From: Heligmosomoides polygyrus polygyrus
Lineage: Eukaryota; Nematoda; Chromadorea; Rhabditida; Heligmosomidae
Length of the DNA: 64,000 bases
NCBI GenBank assembly: GCA_947396885.1
Contig: OX377205.1
Coordinates: 73,070,969 to 73,134,968 of the forward strand
Direction of reading: 5' to 3'
Shown here piece by piece: positions 1 to 11,000 of this stretch. Position numbers and translations under genes: made by a program. Under the pieces are notes generated by a model, which worked only from the letters and a program-made list of their open reading frames with translations, was not told where the DNA came from and did not search any database. Position 1 is the first letter of the stretch. Each line of letters opens with the position of its first letter.

Positions 1-1130
1 TGAGTAGGCTGAACTGATGAGTATCTTGCCGTCTAGTCAGGCTAGGTTGTAGCAGCAAAATGGTGGTAGTAGAGACACGACATTTACGTTTCCACTTGTG
101 ACGTCCTTGAGGCTGTTTTCCGCTCTGTGTTAGAGGCAATCTTCTAGCTGTGTCACCACTAGCACGGAGACCACCACCATACCACCGAAGGTGAGCTTCT
201 CGTTTCTTGTCAGACTTCTTCTTCAGCGCTTGTCCCGCCTCGTAGTGGGGTCCGCTATCTCACGTTACTTGTCAGTAACTGGAGAAACACCGAACCTCTG
301 ACGTATTGCTTCGTTGCAAATACGGTCCAGGCGAATAACACCAGCCGTCCAGCGCAGCTTTTTCTGTCCGTTACGTTTAGGCGTCTGTCCTCCTCCTTCG
401 TTGCAAGCAAGCACTCAGCCCCTTTCATCTTTACTGGACGGATGATGGTTCTATAGGTCTTCGATTTAAGGTGTTCTGGTATCTTTCACATAAAACATCT
501 GTCATTGTTAGCCTCTAACGCCATTTGATTGCTATTTAAGGTACTTGATGTTCTCGTTCGTACAAGCGCAGTGCCATTGATCTTATGGTCTACTTTCATT
601 TTCGTCTGTCGTCAAGTACTCGGACTTTTTGACGTTTTGTTTGAGAATGAACACCGCCAAGTGATCACACTTAGCTTGCGCTTGTCGCTCGAGTTCAGTC
701 TCATCTTCGCTGGCAAGCATTACATCATCTGCATACAGCAGCGTCCAAGAGGAAGGCTTCTTAAGGTCTCTCAGGATGGCATCCATTATGACAATGAAAG
801 GGAGCGGGGAAAGCGCAGATCCTTGGTGAACACTGACAGAGAGAGGGAATCCCGCCGATGTGCCGGCTGGCGCTCGCACTCTATTCTTTGCGCAAGAGTG
901 AATTATGCGCACCCACTCAATAAGCTAACGCCGTGCTGCGTAAGGCATACCATATGACTTCACGCGGTACGCGACCAAATGATGTCTCTGAGTCGCGAGT
1001 CTCTCTGCCAGAAGTCGAGCAGCATGTAGGGTATTGGTAGTGTCACAGCCGGCTACGAATCCACATTGATTAGTTGAAAGTTGGACGGCGTTGCGAATAC
1101 TTCCAGTCACAGCTCATTCCAAGATTTTCG
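1..1130 (-). mobile_element. Degenerate RTE-type LINE, C-terminal reverse transcriptase remnant
   Basis: Read on the minus strand, this is the later part of an RTE-clade reverse transcriptase. Around 740-880 the translation contains a Q-G-S-A-L-S-P-L-P-F stretch followed by the polymerase core YADDVMLA. Around 300-400 a second block resembles the RTE C-terminal region (RWTAG..RLDRI.N). The blocks lie in different frames with stops between them, so the copy is dead. Its true 5' part and the endonuclease are absent, and the sequence continues past the left edge of the window. A related C-terminal block lies at 49.5-49.9 kb. The family assignment rests on these motifs only. Confidence 0.8.
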
Positions 1131-1334
1131 TACTGTGTGAGAGTAAACGAATTAGGCGGTAATGCAAGCAGTTCTTAGGACTCTTCTATTTAAATCGGAA
1201 TCGTCGTGCTTTATTGCCAACTGCCAGCTACCTTTTCCACGACAGCCTGGTTTGAAAATTTTCGATAGCCATTTAGCATGGTCCGAGAACTTCAACTTCA
1301 CAGGTCGGCGCTAAGTCGTCGGGACCTGTTGCTT

Positions 1335-1475
1335 TAGCCTTAGTTTATACTTGTGCCGCCACGCGGCGCGGCATCATGATTGCCATAGATATCGATTTAT
1401 CAGGCCGCGAGGTCGATATCTATCCCTACCATGATGCCGCGCCGCGCAGAGACGCAAATATAAACTAGGCCTTAC
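1335..1475. repeat. Short palindromic MITE-like element
   Basis: Two arms of about 60 bp are inverted copies of each other around a short centre at about 1398-1410. The left arm begins near TTAGCCTTAGTTTATA and the right arm ends near TATAAACTAGGCCTTA. Each arm includes a GC-rich GCGGCGCGGCATCATG segment and an ATAGATATCGA segment. It has no coding potential. The terminal sequence resembles that of the palindrome at 61.7 kb, suggesting one small family. Confidence 0.75.
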
Positions 1476-4375
1476 CTGACTTCATCTTCTTCGAAGCTGC
1501 TTCCGTCTCCTTCGCAGTGGTTTTCTGCGCAGGACCGTGCGTGGGGCTCACAGGGAGTAGGCATATGGGCAAGCTCCACTTTGAAATTCTTTGGAAGTAA
1601 CCATGTCGTCGTTCCACAGTCCTCTTGCGGCTCGTCGGTAGGAGGCTGTTCCCATCGCTGATGCCGAGGAATTTCTCGATGTCCTCAGTCTGACGATGGC
1701 GTGCTAGACCTATCACATAACCCATATGATATGTGATACATGTAACCTACCTACGCTGGCCTGTCGCCTTTACTTCGCAGAAGAACGGTTACCAGTGACA
1801 ACCTGTAGAGGAAGATTGTCACCTTGGTCGCTCACTCGAACTAAAATCTGCCTATCTTGCGCGCTTTCTGTGAGGTATCCCAGAAGCTAAGTCTTTGGAT
1901 ATGTTCAGCTGTTTCACCAGATAGACGTAGGAATTCACGGTTTATCTGTGACAGGAGGCAGAAATGGTTAACATCACTAGAGGAGGATTCTCAGCGCCTC
2001 ACATCATCATAATTTCTTCACGTACGAGCTGCCAAATGACTTTGATACGATCACTACTTTACTTGATATGTTGCGTGTTGTGATCTAGTTGTGGAGTAGC
2101 ATTCTATTTCATGGCATCTTTAAAAATAAATGTTTCAAAATTGTTGCGAAAGTTATTTGCCAAGTGAAATGGCTTGGTTGAATCAGTGCTTCTCAGTCGG
2201 ACATATGCTGCTTCTGCCAAGAAAATTGTACTTCCGACTATCAGCCAGAAGGTCTAGAAGGACATGCAGGTGTACCCCAGAGGCTTTCTTCTATGGATAT
2301 TTCGCATTGGGTACACGCATGGTTGCTGTCGTCTATTCATCGTTATTCTTACATAATTGTCCTCCTCTACAGGTTATCTTCTCAACGGTTATCGCAACGC
2401 CACCTTCGGCGTTATTCCCCTGAAACTGCTTTTCCACATTTTCCACTGAACTCAAAGAGGGTTTCACTGGAACTCCTCATGGTCTTCTGATACTATCGCT
2501 ATATTCTCATGCAACTTCAGTAGCTCATTCGGACTTTTGGTGTCTTCGCTACTGTCCTGGCGTCTCCGCTGTAACCACGTCAACCCCATTTATGCCTGCC
2601 TCGACAGCATCGCATTCGCTTGCCCAGATACTTCACGTTCAAAACATCGGAATTCCTCCACCTCAAGAAAGCCTCGCCCGGTAATCGTGGAGTGATTCAG
2701 TACACCTACAATGTGCATGAATTTTGACTTCTAGTTGCTCTATCGCAACCAGTTTTATGCAGCAGACTTCTCATAATTTCAACTATATTTCTTGAAAATC
2801 TACCGTTCTTGATGTGGGCGAATAGTGGAACCGTTGAATGGAGGAATCGGCAGCTTCAACGTCACTTCTGTAAGCTGTCGAGGATCATGTGTTCTGGTGG
2901 TTTGAATTCTTAGCCAATAAAGTAGCAGTTTTTATGCGTAACAGAGCGTTCGGTTTTCGACAAAAGAGGAAAATCGAATCCTCTGGCTCATACATGGATG
3001 CTTTTCAGGCCAAGGAACACTTTTTTCTTTATTTTTAAACACGCTATTGACTAGAAATTAAAAAAAAAACTCCGAGTTATTACCATTCAAGTGCCGGCAA
3101 CTGCGTTCTCTGACTTGATCGAACTTCGCTTGAATTTGACAAGACATGAAATTTTGTGTAGTAACATTTTATCTCTATAGGGCGTCTCCTAAGATAGAAA
3201 AATTAATTTTCATGAAAAATGACGATTTTGAATAAAAGCCCTGAAACACGTTATGATCGATTCGAAGACTGACCTGAAAATCTTCATTTTTAAGTGTAAA
3301 ATAAACAGCACTCAACATTTCATAGGATTCAATCCCATATTCATTAACATCTGCTTCAACAAACAAAAAAGTAAGGTAAGTAAAACAAGTATCAAAATAA
3401 CCTAAAAACCTGAAAGAATACCAAGACACGTTTCAATCCCTCCACCTTCAACGTCAATCTTGACGCTGGCCGGTACCCTTATCGAATTCATTTTCATTCC
3501 TCGCTCAAGCCAACCAACCTTCCATCTGCTTGGGGTAGCAAGAGGCTTACTTTGAAAATGGAGTGCACTGAACTGTACAAGTTCGACTTTCAATAAATCT
3601 TGGCATAACGTAGTCAATCTATAGATGAGATCGTTCAGCTGTTCAATATTGTCGTCAGCTTTATCGTGGTTGACATTTCGGCGCCGTCATCTTTTATTTT
3701 CCTTAGGAAGAGAAGTGGTGTTTGGGAGAGCAGTTCCACAAGTGCCTCCTACATTTTTAGGCTCTGAGGAAGGCGATGGATGACGCGAAAACGTCAGCCG
3801 TAATAAGGTTGATGACAATCTTGGTCAACAACTGAACGATTTCATCTATAGATTGGAGTGCATCGAGTTATCTATCATTTACTTCTGCCTTTGTGTCTAA
3901 CTCCCGCGAATTCGTCAATTCAATTTCTTTACCATTACTGATCCTTGTAGACGAAGGTTATATTGAGCTATCTGAAAACGTCGTAAATATTTGCACCGCT
4001 ATTCTTGATAAATGTACTAGAGTGGAATTCAACTAACTAAGCTGTAACATCCAGGAGAATATTAACTGCAATCAAGTCCAAATGTCTTTTTAGCCGTACT
4101 TATTGGTAGTCATGTAGTCGTCTAACATATAGCCACCAAGTCATTGTATAAACCAAAAACGCATTCAAATTGCCTCCACGACATCACGCAAAAGTAAAAT
4201 CCGCAGCGCAGTTCGTTTCCGCAAAGGAATTGATTAAGACCTAACTACAACCTTTATCTTTTATTGTGTTATACTTATTGTGAGACACCATTTTGAGTGT
4301 AAATTTGGTATATAATTATAGTGGTGGGGCAAACATTGAGCAAGTCAATGCCCTTCATAAATGATTGCTTAGGTT
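1476..4375. other. No gene recognised; intergenic DNA
   Basis: About 2.9 kb with only short open frames on both strands. I saw no conserved motif, no exon with matching splice phases and no recognisable transposon end. Local poly-A runs occur near 3060. It may hold old, decayed repeats or the distal upstream region of the collagen gene. Confidence 0.5.
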
Positions 4376-4564
4376 TCATTTCGCCTCTTCCTGAAGCTTT
4401 TGTATCAATGTGCTCTTCTTGTATTTACATTTGCGCCAACGAAACTGGTTGGTAGAGTACTTCTTAGTCTGGAGTTTTGACTGTTTCGCCATCTTCAGAA
4501 GCCTTCCGTGACTCTTAAACTTGCGCGTTACCATAATTCGTACGGCTGACATTTTTGACCTCAA
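4376..4564 (-). CDS. Small lysine/arginine-rich open frame, doubtful
   Basis: An open frame of 62 codons (or 59 from the second ATG, MSAVRIMV). About a third of its residues are Lys or Arg, and it ends LQKLQEEAK-like before a TGA. The composition recalls a nucleolar or ribosomal basic protein, but I do not recognise a family. There is no upstream exon I can join with confidence. It lies between unrecognised DNA and a SINE. It could be a chance frame; basic composition alone is weak evidence. Confidence 0.2.
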   Translation of the reverse strand: MRSKMSAVRIMVTRKFKSHGRLLKMAKQSKLQTKKYSTNQFRWRKCKYKKSTLIQKLQEEAK

Positions 4565-4705
4565 AAAGCCTGGTGTGCAATATAAGTCGATGGTGGTAGT
4601 GGTGTCACTTAGAAAATCAGTAGAGAATAAGACTCACTAGAACATCTTTAGGCAATAAGTGGCTTGATGGGGGTCACTGTGCACGGCAGTCCTATACGGC
4701 GTATT

Positions 4706-4986
4706 GCGTTGCAGGATAAAGTACGGGGTTACTCAATCCCTTTTGAGATGCGCCACGCATTCTACTTCTACGGGATGTCGTGGAGGCGATTTTACAATGA
4801 CTTGCGGTGGCCAGACGATGAGTAAGTCAGCGCTCTATTCTTCCCAGACAAGTCTCGTACCAATTCACCGACCCCGGAGGGATGGAAGGCTTGGCTGGCC
4901 TGGGCGGGAAATCCAAACCAGAAACGTGGTATCGGGTGCACGCGACAGCCGGCGCCTCCTCCGACTGCGCTACACGCGTTGCAGGA
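4706..4986 (-). mobile_element. tRNA-derived SINE, copy 1, with 11-bp target duplication
   Basis: On the minus strand the unit begins with a tRNA-like head containing an A-box (TAGCGCAGTCGG) and a B-box-like GGTTTGGATTTC. It then has the family body (CCAGGCCAACCAAGCCTTCC) and ends in a TTTATCC-type tail. The 11-bp GCGTTGCAGGA occurs at 4706-4716 and again at 4976-4986, which fits a target-site duplication made by LINE-type retrotransposition. About 20 bp of the body near 4795 is deleted relative to the copies at 42.9 and 53.7 kb. Open frames across it are not genes. Confidence 0.9.
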
Positions 4987-5434
4987 AATTAGAAAAAAAT
5001 ATGCGGATCTGGTGTGTTCTACCTCAGTGGAACTAAGCTAGGCCACATGTAATGGGCGTTCATGTACCTTCTTACCAAAACGGGTAACTATACAATACAG
5101 GTGAGATCTCCTCCTGGGCCACATTGCGGTTATCCGTATCACCACTACTGGTCATCTAGGACGCAGTGCGCTTGAAAGCAAGAGAGGGAGAACGCTTCGG
5201 GTGTTTTCGCCCGTGCTACATCGCCTCTATGGATTCGTTAAATGAGATGAAAATGGACTTCTAGAAGCAACGCAGGATACAGCGCTGGAGAACTATGCAG
5301 AGGAAAGGCTGCTTCCTTATCAACATGTGATTGCCACACATCGCCTCACGCTGTAGCCTGGAAGAATGTTTTGATTTCAGAGGTTGAGACGGTGAATGAA
5401 GTGCGACGGAACTCGTTCCCCGGCAATGCTACGC
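4987..5434. other. Upstream region of the collagen gene, no gene recognised
   Basis: This stretch holds no recognised exon. Its first part (about 4990-5100, TGGTGTGTTCTACC) resembles sequence near 24.84 and 25.61 kb, so it includes a dispersed repeat. The remainder is the likely promoter-proximal region of the collagen gene. Confidence 0.45.
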
Positions 5435-5441
5435 TATATAA
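5435..5441 (+). promoter_or_regulatory. TATA box of the collagen gene (putative)
   Basis: TATATAA lies about 100 bp upstream of the collagen start codon. Strongly expressed nematode cuticle collagen genes often have a TATA element at this kind of distance. No transcript data are available, so the role is inferred from position. Confidence 0.5.
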
Positions 5442-5529
5442 ACTCGCCGTCAACAACGATACCTCAGGCAACATTACCACTATCACCAGCTCTATCATTA
5501 CTGTCCTGCGCGCCCGACTAACGTCGTCG

Positions 5530-5535
5530 TTTCAG
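5530..5535 (+). promoter_or_regulatory. Likely spliced-leader trans-splice acceptor (TTTCAG)
   Basis: TTTCAG ends two bases before the ATG of the collagen gene, with no upstream donor or exon in evidence. In nematodes this arrangement usually marks SL1 trans-splicing and supports the chosen start. Confidence 0.55.
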
Positions 5536-5537
5536 TT

Positions 5538-7555
5538 ATGGAGGAAAAACTCCGCGAGCAGGCACTGGACTCGGAGAGGCGCTCGAATGCGATTCGCAGC
5601 ATCGCCATCGCCACCCTGGCCGTCACCACCTGCATGATCTCGTTGCCGATCGTCTTCACCCGTCTGCAGGAGGTCGACAGCCTGGTGCACAGCGAGCTCG
5701 AGGAGTGCATGGTAAGGGATCTGGGCGGGGTGACCCCTAGATAATACCGATAACAGACTTCTTGCTTGCTATGGATGCTCTGATCCCTAAAATACTAATT
5801 CACCACTCCTTTCTTCTAGTTGCTTTCGGTTTTCCTCTTCACTAGTTGCCTTGTTTTCATGCTGTCTTTGTCTTGGGGCTTCCAATCTGCAGACCACCCA
5901 AACTGTCTGAACTACTGGAGTCCTTAAAGGTATATTAGTGCCTATTTTTTAATTACCTAAATGGCTTCATCGCCTTAATTATAGTGACTTTTCTGGCAGG
6001 CAAAGGGTACACCAGTTTGACCGCAACTGGTTGTTGTTGCATTGAAAACTCGTCGTCTCACCGCCCACCCCCACCCCCTACTTCGGAACAGAGTAACAGG
6101 TTTTGCGCTAGTGGGATACCTCTGAAGGTCAGCAGTCACGGAACAAGCTAGTTGCTAGCAGTACAAGCCAAGTGACAGTTAGTTGTCTAAGTATGCGCCA
6201 CACATTTCGCTTCCACTGGATATCGTTAGGCCTGTAGCAGGGGTTGGTCAAGAGCCCTCTGACGCAGATGTGGTTCGATGCTGCTCATTTGGACTGCACA
6301 GTGACTTCCGTATATTATGAACCAGCGGGAGGCAACTCAGTGTTGAAACTATGCGTGGCCAATCTGTTACCAGTTAACCCACTACGGGACATGGAAACCT
6401 TGTGGGCCAAAATTTGAGCTGAGTAGCAGGCTGCCTCCTGCGCTGTTAGCGATGTATCATAGGTCTTAACTCGTACCAGTCGAGTTCAGGATCAGGTCTA
6501 CCGTACATGTAGAGGAAGGACCTTCCAAACTGCCCTCTACAGGCCTCTCATTCTTCTGTCACGGCATGGCGCTTGATATATTTGGAGAGAATCTGTTTCA
6601 AGAGGCGTTTTTCGATAGATAAACCTTTCAGGTGTCCTCCCGCAATCTCCTTCGCCAAGTCATATCGGTCCACCCCGACTCGCCACTGCTTTCCGCTGCC
6701 AGCGCCGTGCTGAGGAACAAGAGGCAGGCAGGCGGTGAGTATCCCTCATTCTTCGGCTTCAAAGCTCTAAAAGTTGCATTGTCTTCAGGATGCTGCACAT
6801 GTCATCGTGGAGCACCTGGGCCACCTGGTCGTCCTGGAACGGACGGTGTTGATGGTATCGATGGAGTTAACGGCGATATTGGTGACCCTGGACGCGAGGC
6901 GCAGGAGCCGATGGAGTATGTTTCTCGACCGTCGTGCCCATGAGACGTCTAACCTAAATCGTCCTTTTCAGCTTCCGCAAGTCGAAGATCGTGCAGTGCC
7001 CCTGTGAAGCACCCGCGGGTCCGCCTGGACCACCTGGACCACGAGGACCACCCTCACAACCTGGAGAGCCAGGTAGCTTCAGACTTGCTGCAAAAGTCTT
7101 TTTCTTCGAAGTGCTGTCCCATTTCAGGCAATCCCGGTAAGCCAGGAGCACCCGGACCACCAGGACAGCCAGGTATACCAGGGAAGGCTGGAGAGCCTGG
7201 ACAACGCGGTCAGGCTGGTGAACATGGACGCGATGGAGTTGTGCGGCCGGGCGGTGGAGGACAACCCGGACAGTCTGGCGCACCCGGTGACAGAGGACCA
7301 GACGGACCACCCGGACAGGCCGGAGAGCCCGGACGACCAGGTAACTTCCTTGGGTGGTACCTAGAGAACGAAAACTGAGATTAATCCGTTGTAGGAGCGT
7401 CTGGAGAGCCCGGACAGCCAGGACCATCAGGACGACCTGGTTCGCCTGGACAGGCCGGAAACGAAGGTGCACCAGGTAACCCTGGAAAGGAGGGTCGACA
7501 TGGGCCTTGTGACCACTGTCCTCCTCCAAGAACTGCTCCAGGTTACTTCGAGTAA
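5538..7555 (+). CDS. Cuticle collagen, 292 aa, six exons
   Basis: A structural collagen of the nematode exoskeleton, secreted by the hypodermis. Exons: 5538-5711, 6632-6734, 6789-6915, 6972-7072, 7128-7340, 7395-7555; all junctions are GT-AG and phases agree, giving 879 nt. Residues about 18-40 form the N-terminal membrane/signal segment typical of this family. A furin-type site RNKR lies at 86-89. Cysteine groups follow at 94-97 (CCTC) and 144-146 (CPC), and a C-terminal pair CDHC at 278-281, flanking Gly-X-Y repeats rich in GPPG and GQPG. A Tyr three residues from the end (GYFE) may serve cross-linking. The first intron is long (920 bp) and the others are near 55 bp. A TATA box and an SL acceptor precede the ATG. 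It converges on the Sac1 gene. The family is certain; the individual orthologue is not. Confidence 0.95.
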
Positions 7556-8017
7556 GGTGCACTGCTTGCCTCATAAATCGTTCAATGTTGCGTTTTCTTC
7601 CTGTCTTTCACACACACAATGAGTGTTTCAAGTCGATTTATTTTGGCAACAAACGAACCAGCGATCACGTTTTTACATGGCTGACCACCAAGTGGCTATG
7701 CCCGCTCCTTGACAACACATTCAATACATTAGATCACAAAGGTCTTCACAACTGACGCTTCAAGAACAGGTAACATCGTTCTCCCTACAACTGAAATGGA
7801 AGATGGCAACTTATACTACTCGCATCACCAACGCACTGCACGACACCCGTTCATACTTCGTAAGCGGCGCGAGGAGTCGCCATGCAGTTATCGTACGATA
7901 TCGAGAATTGTTCAATGCTACTCGGTTGTGAGATGACTGATCATGTCCTTCATAAAATATGAACGGACTCTTGGGGAGGACATTTTGTAGAAAAGCGCGT
8001 ATTCCAGCCAGCATAGG
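7556..8017. other. Convergent intergenic space between collagen and Sac1 genes
   Basis: This 462-bp stretch separates the collagen stop codon (+) from the Sac1 stop codon (-). It must hold both 3' UTRs. I saw no open frame with recognisable homology and no clear AATAAA in either orientation, so polyadenylation positions are left open. Confidence 0.6.
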
Positions 8018-11000
8018 TCAGTCGTTCTTCAATTTTGGTGCATTGACGAACTCTTCGCCATTGATGAATATGAACATCATACACAGCAGAAAGACCGCGA
8101 GCCAGAATAACGTCGCCGAAATGTTCTCTGAAACAAATATCGATTATGCGAATGAAAGCTGGGTGCACATAGCTCATCGTCAGTCGGAGAGATGGGGTTT
8201 ACGTGCATCCGAATCACTCAGAGGTCCCGCCCAGGCCAACCAAGCTTTTCGGCTCTCCGTGGTACAAGAGTTGGTGCCATACTTATGCGGGAAGGATGAA
8301 ACACTGACTTGGCCATCGAATGACAAAACATAAAAAAAAGCCAAACATGCTTTCGGTCGGCCCCCGATATCCCGTAGAAAGGCAATGACTGGCGTGAAAA
8401 GACTGACTAACGCCGACCTTGATCCCTATAGCCCTGGAGTTATGAAAATCTATGCCACCTTATTCGACTGCTAAATGATTGGACGCCAAACGTTGTCCTC
8501 GGGTACTATGTTTGGTGCGTGTAGCGCAGCCGTAATGAGGTGCCGGTTGTCGCGTGCACCCGATACAGGATCCGGGTTAGGATTTCCCGCCCACGCCAAC
8601 CAAACTTTCCATCTCTCCGGGGTCGGTGAGTTGGTACCAGACTTGTCTGGGAAGGAGAAAGCGTCGACTTGTTCATCGGCTGGCCACCGCAAGCCATTGT
8701 ATGGCCAAATACGCATTCAAGTCGCCTCCACGACATGCCGTAGACGTAGAATGCGTGGCGCATCCCAGAAGGGATTGAGTAATGCCGTCCTTTATTCTTA
8801 TCCTTATTATGATTTTTTTTCGCCCCACTGCTCTCATATGCCCCAGAAACCGTTTATTTTGCAACATGGCAACCTTTTAGGCCTACTTGGCTCTCATGAT
8901 TAATTGCTTAATTGGAAATCGGTAATGCAGTAACAACTAACCTGCCACCAACACGCATAGGATGGTCATTGCCATAGCAAAGCAGGCAGCCAGGAGAGCA
9001 ATTCCATTCTGATCTAACGATATTAACGTCGCCTCCAAGCTAGACGGCAAATTGTGAACGTCTATTTTGAAGTTTCCCAGAAATACATCCATTGCATCCT
9101 GAAACGAACGAACTATTTGTCAGTGGTATTGTTCCAGTTTACCGCTAACACTGGTCCAGACATTCTTTTGTTGACAGCAGTACGGACCGCTGCAGAATTG
9201 CCTTGCAAGGGAACTGCCTCAACGCTACGACCGAACTGCAAGAAGAATGCTATAGAAGAACCTGAATCCTACAAATACTAATAGGACATGTTTTGTTTTT
9301 GAGGCAAACGAGTAAGATGCACTCAAAGCTTCCTCTGGATAACGGTCCTAGCTCACCACGCAAGCGCAAGGCGCGGGCAGGGTAGACGTGCTACTTCATG
9401 AATGTGACGTCGGTATGATGGTTTTATCGAAATTTCGTGATGCACAACCGCTCCAAACATGCAAAATACGACACTATGTGAAATACTTATTAGCGACCTT
9501 CAACACCATTGGTACTGGGCAGCAGAACGCATCAAACGATACAACCGGTCACAGCATGGGCAGCGTATGAAGGCAACCGGCTGTTCTCCCGAAGGCGCTA
9601 TTGTGCCTTCACCGGATAGTGGCGTAGTGACTTCGGCACATCTTCCTCTGCTTGAAAGTCATCTCCGTCTTCTTCTTCTACCTCCAACTTCTCCACTTCA
9701 TCGATTTCAAGCTAATTCCAAATCTTGGAACACGTTTACTATCCTTTCCGCCGGTTTAACCTCGTTTCTTGAAGGAACATTGTTCAAGGGAGATCAAATA
9801 TCACTAGGTGAATATTGCTGGACAAGGATGCTGTTAGGAGCTTACTACACGTGTCACGCAACTTTGTAAGCTCAAGAGAGGCGACAGAATCGAGGGGTAA
9901 ATTACGCTGAAAACTATAGTGCTTTTCTACATTGTATGCTGTGGTAGCACTCACATCACGGACACTGATAAGTTAAATATGGAGCAGTTTTCTAGATTCT
10001 TCTCGCTGTTTCATGTTGTTTCCACGTCATATCTTCTTACTTTGACATTACTCACTTCATTCAGGGCATGAAAGTTTCATATATCATCGCATTTTGCATG
10101 AAACTTTGGTAGTGCATCACGAATTGTCGACAAGGAATAAGTAGGAAAATAGCATAGTGCAGTCATGTCCAAAGGAGACTTAAGGCCAACATCTGACTAA
10201 GTACATTCGATACTACGATACAAGTGCAAAAACCATAACATAGCACGAGAATCGAACCTTCGTCGTCTTGTTCATGAAGCAGCAGCTCTACCACTGCACC
10301 GCCCAGGCCACACTGAAAACACCTCGCGACTTCGTGGTGAGCTCTAGCCAGCAGGCCGTTAACCATTGAAAAGTATCAGTGCGTGTACTCGTTGTGCTCA
10401 AGGACTCGAAAAGAAACGAAAAAAACATGCTTCTGGTACTAATTCGAGGATGGTGATTCTTAGCATAGCAGTCGTTGTTGCCGTTCTTGCATTCTGTTGA
10501 GACAGTTCCTTTGTTAGAGGCACGGCAGGTGACTTGAACAGTAACAGGTGGCCGTCCACAAGGGGTCAGATTCATCAACCGCTTACCGCTCTCTAACGAT
10601 GAGAATACCGCCAAACCCCTGATACATTCATCAGCATCAGGCTGGGTGGTATTTTCACCGTTAGAGGGCGGTAAGCGGTTAATGAACCTAGCCCCTACTC
10701 TTTGATCAAGGTGGTGTAGAAATAGAGCTAACACCTACCTGTCTGTACCCATCAGCGAAATTATTGCGGAAATACCGAGTAATAGCGTTGATACCGTCGT
10801 TAATTGCACCTGTATACGTTCGCTTTCCTAGCCGTGTGAAGTCCGCCTTAAAGATTTGTGAATAACTATAGGATTCTTGATGCAATAACGCTTTCCAACC
10901 TTTAAAGCACCGGTTCCAGCGTATTGGCGACTGCATTCATCTCCATTATCTGCCCACACTAAAAAAGGATAGACGAAATTTACTTATATGGGAGAACTCA

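Noticed and set aside
2130..2490. Overlapping + frames of 97 and 65 codons
   Set aside because: No motif, no matching splice sites, and frames overlap each other; treated as chance.
4704..5036. 110-codon + frame across the first SINE, and similar frames at 8475-8903, 42748-43160 and 53700-54185
   Set aside because: All are translations of the same SINE in various frames; the conservation is of the DNA repeat, not of a protein.
6954..7574. 206-codon minus-strand frame
   Set aside because: It is the antisense shadow of the collagen Gly-X-Y exons; the + strand has the phased gene.
9388..9869. 136-codon + frame within the Sac1 locus
   Set aside because: It lies in an intron between phase-matched minus-strand exons, with no motif; likely chance.
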